Source: UMGS687 sp964383665 (lineage in GTDB: Bacteria > Bacillota > Clostridia > Christensenellales > UBA1242). From it: DNA of 64,000 nucleotides. The stretch is from contig CAYLHO010000003.1 of the NCBI GenBank assembly GCA_964383665.1, forward strand, positions 1-64,000, given 5' to 3'. The number at the start of each line of letters is the position of its first letter. Position 1 is the first letter of the stretch. The notes below the pieces were generated by a model that did not search any database, was not told the DNA's origin, and was given only the letters and a program-made list of their open reading frames with translations. The position numbers were made by a program, and so were the translations under genes. This document shows positions 59,835 through 64,000 of this stretch, piece after piece.

Positions 59835-61199
59835 ATGAAAGAATTACAAGAACTTTGGAAAACAGTTTTAAATAAGATTGAAATTATGGTTAGCGCCGTT
59901 TCTTTTGAACTTTGGATTGAACCTCTTGAGGTTTTAGACTTCCCTAACGGCGAAAAGCTTATTCTTGTTGCAAACACAGAATATGCAAAAAAACAACTTC
60001 TTAAAAGACACAACGACCAACTTAAAGAAGCAATTGTCGATGTTTTTGGGGAAGACGTAACTTTCGAAGTTCTCGATCCAATTGAAAAGAAAGATTATCT
60101 TAAGAAAAACAAATCCGAAACAAATCAAACAATAATTGGAAAAGAAGAACAAGAGCAAAGTTCGGCTTTAAACCCAAAATACACTTTTGACAATTTCGTT
60201 GTTGGAAAATGCAATCAAATTGTTTATGCCGCTGCCCATTCAGTTGCCGAAAATCCAGGGAAACGATTTAACCCTCTCTTTATCTATGGCGGAGTTGGGC
60301 TTGGAAAAACCCACCTTCTTCACGCAATTGGGAACTATATAACAAAAGAAAATCCAGAACTTAAATTGAAATATGTAACATGCGAAAAATTTACTAATGA
60401 CTACATTAATTCTCTCCACGGAAGTGCGAAGGAACTTAACATAAATAAGTTTAGAGAAAAATATCGTAACATCGACGTTTTGATGGTTGACGACATTCAA
60501 TTCATAAGCAATAAAAACGAAACTCAAGAGGAATTTTTCCACACTTTCAACGATTTGTTCCAAAACAATAAACAAATCATAATTGCGTCCGACCGACCAC
60601 CAAAAGAAATTGCAACATTAAGCGACCGCCTTAAATCGCGTTTTGCAAGCGGATTTATTCAAGACATGCAAATCCCAGATTTTGAAACTCGCGTTGCAAT
60701 TTTAAGAAAGAAAGCACAACTTGAAAAATACTATATCGACGACGATGTTATCAACACAATTGCCGAAAAAACCGACACTAACATTCGTGAGATGGAAGGG
60801 CTTTTATCAAAAGTATATTTCTTTGCTACCCTAACAGGAAAGAAAATTGCAACAATTGAAGATGCGCGCGAAGCTTTCAAAGACGACCTTGATGAAAAAC
60901 GTGAGGACTTGAATCCTGAAATGATTATCGACGCCGTTTGCAAATATTTTTCCGTTTCAAAAAGTGACCTTGTTGGCAAAAAGAAAAACAAAGAAATTGT
61001 TGAACCAAGAATGATTGCAATTTATTTAATTTGCGAAATGCTTGACATTCCTCTTGTTGTTATTGGAAAGACATTTGGTGGGCGCGACCACACAACAATT
61101 ATCCACGCAAGAGATAAAATCACAGAACAAGTTAAAGAAAATGGAAAAATTAAATCTTTTGTAACAGCTGTTAAAGAAATTTTAGACGAGAATAATTAA
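59835..61199 (+). CDS. dnaA: Chromosomal replication initiator DnaA
   Basis: 454 residues. Domain I (1-85), linker, AAA+ domain with Walker A FIYGGVGLGKTHLLHA (near 148-163), Walker B VLMVDDIQFI, and domain IV with the DnaA-box reader GRDHTTIIHARDKI. Binds DnaA boxes and opens the origin. A GAGGA site is eight bases before the ATG. It is followed by a terminator and the convergent pth; dnaN, the usual next gene, is not in the window. Confidence 0.97.
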   Translation: MKELQELWKTVLNKIEIMVSAVSFELWIEPLEVLDFPNGEKLILVANTEYAKKQLLKRHNDQLKEAIVDVFGEDVTFEVLDPIEKKDYLKKNKSETNQTIIGKEEQEQSSALNPKYTFDNFVVGKCNQIVYAAAHSVAENPGKRFNPLFIYGGVGLGKTHLLHAIGNYITKENPELKLKYVTCEKFTNDYINSLHGSAKELNINKFREKYRNIDVLMVDDIQFISNKNETQEEFFHTFNDLFQNNKQIIIASDRPPKEIATLSDRLKSRFASGFIQDMQIPDFETRVAILRKKAQLEKYYIDDDVINTIAEKTDTNIREMEGLLSKVYFFATLTGKKIATIEDAREAFKDDLDEKREDLNPEMIIDAVCKYFSVSKSDLVGKKKNKEIVEPRMIAIYLICEMLDIPLVVIGKTFGGRDHTTIIHARDKITEQVKENGKIKSFVTAVKEILDENN

Positions 61200-61226
61200 A
61201 AAAGAGCAATTGTTGCTCTTTTTTTA
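61198..61226. terminator. Terminator between dnaA and pth
   Basis: AAAGAGCAA / TTGCTCTTT stem, tiny loop, T run. Confidence 0.9.
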
Positions 61227-61886
61227 ATAGATTAATGTTTTTAAATGGTCGATTGCTCTTTCCATTGCATCGTTAATTTTTTCTTTGTTTTCTTTTGAAA
61301 CTTTTGAAAGTACATAATCCGCCAAATCCATTCTTTCATCTTTTCCAATTCCAATTCTGATTCTCTTAAAATCCTGCGATTTAAGAAGTTGAACTATGTT
61401 TCTGAGCCCGTTGTGCGTTCCACCGCTGCCATTTTCACGATAACGATATGTTCCGGCTTCAAGGTCGATGTCGTCAAGAACAATTAAAATTTCGTCAAGC
61501 GAAAATTTATATTTTTTAACAAGTTCCAAAACCGCTTCGCCGCTTAAATTCATGTATGTTTGAGGTTTTGCAAGAATAAGTTTTTCACGCATTATTTTAG
61601 TTTCAATTTTCCCTGTTTTAGGGTCAACTTGTTGTTCTTCACGTTCAATAAAGCCTTCCCCTGTTAAACTTTTGCATTCCTTTTTCTTAACTTTTATGTC
61701 GAATTTTGAACTTAATTTGTCGATAAAACAAAAACCTATGTTATGATAGGTGTCAAAATATTTTTTGTCTGGGTTGCCAAGTCCAACAACAAGCTTAACT
61801 CTTTTTTTAGGTTTATTTTCTTTTGTTAAACAAGGTTTCATCATAACGCTTTCAAAAAAGTCAACTTTAGTTTCTTTAATAACCAT
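61224..61886 (-). CDS. pth: Peptidyl-tRNA hydrolase
   Basis: 220 residues from ATG 61886. The catalytic region LVVGLGNPDKKYFDTYHNIG has the active His, and KPQTYMNLSGEAV and LDDIDLEAGTYRYRENGSGG then THNGLRNI follow. It rescues peptidyl-tRNA dropped from ribosomes. The N-terminus has about 30 extra residues and there is an insertion (EREEQQVDPKTGKIETK) near residue 95. The frame stays open to 62099, but that would run through the DUF1540 gene; the promoter places the start at 61886, leaderless. Confidence 0.93.
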   Translation of the reverse strand: MVIKETKVDFFESVMMKPCLTKENKPKKRVKLVVGLGNPDKKYFDTYHNIGFCFIDKLSSKFDIKVKKKECKSLTGEGFIEREEQQVDPKTGKIETKIMREKLILAKPQTYMNLSGEAVLELVKKYKFSLDEILIVLDDIDLEAGTYRYRENGSGGTHNGLRNIVQLLKSQDFKRIRIGIGKDERMDLADYVLSKVSKENKEKINDAMERAIDHLKTLIY

Positions 61887-61921
61887 AATTTCATTATATC
61901 TTTTTTTAGTTAAAAAGTAAA
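61887..61921 (-). promoter_or_regulatory. Promoter giving a leaderless mRNA for pth
   Basis: Minus strand: TTTACT (61916-61921), 17-base spacer, TATAAT (61893-61898), six bases to ATG 61886. Confidence 0.75.
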
Positions 61922-61970
61922 ACAATAAATAAAAAAGATTTTTCAACACAAAATATATAAGGAGGGAAAA

Positions 61971-62126
61971 ATGGACGAAGTTAAGAAAACAAATAATGGA
62001 GTTTGTTGCGATGTTTGCGATTGTGTTCATAATCTTGACGGCTGCAATTGCGAAATGGACACAATTAAGGTTACTAAAGGAAAAGACCAACAAGCCCATT
62101 TTTGCAAAACATATTGTTGCAAATAA
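61971..62126 (+). CDS. Small Cys-rich DUF1540 protein
   Basis: 51 residues. The Cys spacing CCDVCDCVHN, DGCNCEMDTIKV, then HFCKTYCC is the DUF1540 pattern, a short metal-binding-like fold common in spore-forming Clostridia and of unknown function. AAGGAGG seven bases before the ATG gives strong translation. Divergent from pth with 84 bases between starts. Confidence 0.8.
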   Translation: MDEVKKTNNGVCCDVCDCVHNLDGCNCEMDTIKVTKGKDQQAHFCKTYCCK

Positions 62127-62160
62127 GAAAAAACAGCATCTAAACTGATGCTGTTTTTTA
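62127..62160. terminator. Terminator between DUF1540 gene and foldase-like gene
   Basis: AAAAAACAGCATC / GATGCTGTTTTTT stem, 6-base loop. Confidence 0.9.
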
Positions 62161-62170
62161 ATAAATTTGA

Positions 62171-64000
62171 TTATCCTAAAATGCTGTTTATGATGTCATA
62201 GTTTATTTTGATTTCGTCATCTTCAAAAATTGAATCCTCGTAAACACTAACAAATTCATTATACATTGTATCGTAATAGCCTTCAAAAATTAAATCAAAA
62301 AGTGTTTTATTCATTGTTAACCCAAGGCGTTTTTGACTCATTTTAAGAATGGAATAGTATTTTGCATTTCCGCCTGAAATTTCCTCATCGAGCAAATCTT
62401 GAAGAGTAAATTTTTCGTTGTCGAAGCATTCAAAAAGGTTTGAAACTTTTCCTGCGTAGAACATTGTGCTAAAACCGGTGCTTTGGGTTTTTAAAACTTC
62501 TTTTCCGTCTGACGTTTGCCAGTTTTCCATAAGAATTGTTTTAACAGCTGTTATTTCACCATTTGAATTTAACTCTCTTGACGCATCAACAAACTTATCA
62601 ACAAATCCGTTATCTGTTTCCCCATCACCCATTGCATAGAGATACCAGTTTTCATGAGTTCCTCCGAAATAGGATTGTTGAATTTGAATTGTTCCGGTGT
62701 CATCGCTAAACTTATAGATATATTCGTTAAACTTATCTGCTCTTTCGTTTTGATAGTCGATTTCAAGTTGCTCCAAAACAAGTTTGTTGGCAGAAGAACC
62801 TTTTGCTTGTTCTGCTTTAATCAGGCCATTTTCTGTTGGAAGATATACATGTCCGTTAAGTGTTATTGAAGTGTCCTTTTCTCCATAATATTTAACATAT
62901 ATTTCGTCTAGTTCTTTATATAATGAAGCAATCATTTCTTGAACAGTTTTAACATCTTTGGTTACGTTTCCTTCGGAATCTCTTTCGTCAACCATCAAAA
63001 GTTTTGAACCAATTATTTCAAGAAGCTTTGTTTCATATTCTTCTTTTGTTATTTCCTCATTTTCAAGTTTAAAGAGAATTTCAATAACTTTACTTATAAC
63101 ATCGTCGGTTATGTTTGGAACGATTTTATAAAATTCTTCAGTGTAGTAAGCATCGTCTTTTCCGTTTGCTTCGCAATATTCCTTAAGATCGTTAATTCTT
63201 TGAACTTGACCTTCTGTTAAACTTACAACGATATGGGTTACATAGAAGAAATTTTCGTCCATATCTTTTGGAACATAGAAAACATTTTCAATGCAATTTC
63301 CGTTTGAACTTCCCCAAATATATGATGAACCAACGGTTTTTGTTAATTCCTTAATAAAGTTATCTTCGTCCTCATAATATCTATCGTAACTTTCTTTAAC
63401 TTTTGTTAAATAGTAGTTAAGGAATTCTTCTTCACTTACTTCAATATCCTTTGTTTTATATTCATAAAGTTTATTTATGATTAAACTTTCATATAAGATA
63501 TTATAAATTCTGTTTATTTCTCTTTGAAAAACCTCGTCATTATCTGTTGACAAGTTCTTTCCCTTTTCATTGTCTTTAAGTTGAACAATGTAACGGCGGA
63601 TTGCTTCTTGAGTTATTATTTTTTGTTCTTTTTCCTCATCAGTTAAAGATGTTTGCCCCTCAAAAAGTTTTTCTTTCTTAATTCCTTCTAAAACATGTGA
63701 GATGTCATATTTTGTAAAACTTGAATCGTCGTAGTCTTCCGCTTCTTTTTCTGTTACATATTCATATGTTTCTTTGCCATCTTCTGTTTTCTTAACTAAA
63801 ACTTGTTTAACAACAACAATCTTATATTGGTTTGTGTTGTTATCGAAAACAACAATTGCTTTTGGAGAATATGGAGTGTAAATAAATTGAGTTTCCTTTT
63901 CGTCTTTATCTTCGTCCTCATCTGCCTTTCCCTCTTCTTCCTTAAGGGATTGTTTGATTTCTTCTTCAAAAGTTTCAATGTTTGTTAAGATTGAAGTTAA
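62171..64000 (-). CDS. Large PpiC/SurA-like foldase-type protein, 5' end outside window
   Basis: The minus-strand frame is open from the window edge to the TAA at 62171, so at least 609 residues are present and the start is beyond 64000. Near the middle a helical region (INRIYNILYESLIINKLYEY) is followed by EEEFLNYYLTKVKESYD and then FFYVTHIVVSLTEGQ, the order of SurA/PrsA N-terminal helices leading into a parvulin-type strand. The parvulin core is divergent, and acidic insertions (KADEDEDKDEKE) occur upstream. It may be an exported foldase for the large surface proteins, but this is a weak assignment; the signal peptide would lie outside the window. Confidence 0.5.
   Translation of the reverse strand, partial: LTSILTNIETFEEEIKQSLKEEEGKADEDEDKDEKETQFIYTPYSPKAIVVFDNNTNQYKIVVVKQVLVKKTEDGKETYEYVTEKEAEDYDDSSFTKYDISHVLEGIKKEKLFEGQTSLTDEEKEQKIITQEAIRRYIVQLKDNEKGKNLSTDNDEVFQREINRIYNILYESLIINKLYEYKTKDIEVSEEEFLNYYLTKVKESYDRYYEDEDNFIKELTKTVGSSYIWGSSNGNCIENVFYVPKDMDENFFYVTHIVVSLTEGQVQRINDLKEYCEANGKDDAYYTEEFYKIVPNITDDVISKVIEILFKLENEEITKEEYETKLLEIIGSKLLMVDERDSEGNVTKDVKTVQEMIASLYKELDEIYVKYYGEKDTSITLNGHVYLPTENGLIKAEQAKGSSANKLVLEQLEIDYQNERADKFNEYIYKFSDDTGTIQIQQSYFGGTHENWYLYAMGDGETDNGFVDKFVDASRELNSNGEITAVKTILMENWQTSDGKEVLKTQSTGFSTMFYAGKVSNLFECFDNEKFTLQDLLDEEISGGNAKYYSILKMSQKRLGLTMNKTLFDLIFEGYYDTMYNEFVSVYEDSIFEDDEIKINYDIINSILG

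Noticed and set aside
61887..62099. N-terminal extension of pth to 62099
   Set aside because: It would run antisense through the DUF1540 gene and past the predicted pth promoter; family length supports the start at 61886.
1..64000. CRISPR array
   Set aside because: No regularly spaced short direct repeats with unique spacers were seen; repeats found are within protein-coding modules or the DnaA-box pair.
1..64000. Alternative genetic code (TGA as Trp), suggested by the relic at 26 kb
   Set aside because: mrnC and frr end in TGA at the expected family length, and Trp is written as TGG throughout core genes.

Overview
This window looks like a chromosomal contig from a low-GC, spore-forming Bacillota, most likely an uncultured gut member of the Clostridia. 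Supporting signs are AT-rich DNA, AGGAGG-type ribosome binding sites, Spo0A, and sporulation proteins of the YtxC, SipL (SPOCS+LysM), YabP and YabQ types. The gene orders mrnC-rlmB, frr-uppS-cdsA-rseP and rpmH-rnpA-yidD-yidC-jag are also Firmicutes-like, and there are very large BspA/GLUG/MBG surface proteins typical of gut Firmicutes. TGA is used as a normal stop (mrnC, frr), so the genetic code is standard. Species cannot be named from the sequence alone.

Layout. 1-2760: 3' part of a BspA-type surface protein. 2966-16690: housekeeping genes (aspS-asnS, tadA, signal peptidase I, degV, mnmA, rlmB, mrnC) mixed with small membrane proteins, and an XRE regulator divergent from a frameshifted SLOG-family gene. 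16691-17138: a non-coding stretch with two perfect DnaA boxes inside a 22-bp direct repeat. 17139-22138: thrS without its TGS domain, ytxC, a polysaccharide deacetylase and a Nudix hydrolase. 22492-27231: tRNA-Ser(GCU) followed by an AT-richer accessory stretch with a second XRE regulator, a two-gene membrane operon, a lone OLD-type ATPase/TOPRIM protein, a gene relic, a deaminase and a GNAT acetyltransferase. 27442-32637: small enzymes (Cu/Zn SOD, Nudix, MazG-like), tilS, spo0A, a DUF1292 protein and ruvX. 32703-36098: GLUG surface protein. 36278-41849: frr-uppS-cdsA-rseP, a small anchored protein, and at the classical polC position a gene holding only the N-terminal, OB and exonuclease parts of PolC. 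41872-46007: sipL, yabP-yabQ-divIC-like-tmk, a tiny basic peptide gene and a SPOR protein. 46140-48027: groES-groEL. 48054-53426: 1790-residue MBG-repeat protein. 53535-59647: cardiolipin synthase, structural hypotheticals, and jag-yidC-yidD-rnpA-rpmH. 59648-61199: probable origin intergenic region and dnaA, not followed by dnaN. 61224-64000: pth, a DUF1540 peptide, and a large foldase-like protein running off the window.

The most general observation is that at least eight genes on both strands have a sigma-A-type -10 box ending about 5-7 bases before the start codon and no Shine-Dalgarno sequence. This predicts leaderless mRNAs as a routine expression mode beside normal SD-led genes. The other main points are the stripped-down PolC, an AspRS whose motif-3 arginine is a serine, the off-origin DnaA-box repeat, and two XRE-controlled divergent modules, one with a homopolymer frameshift.
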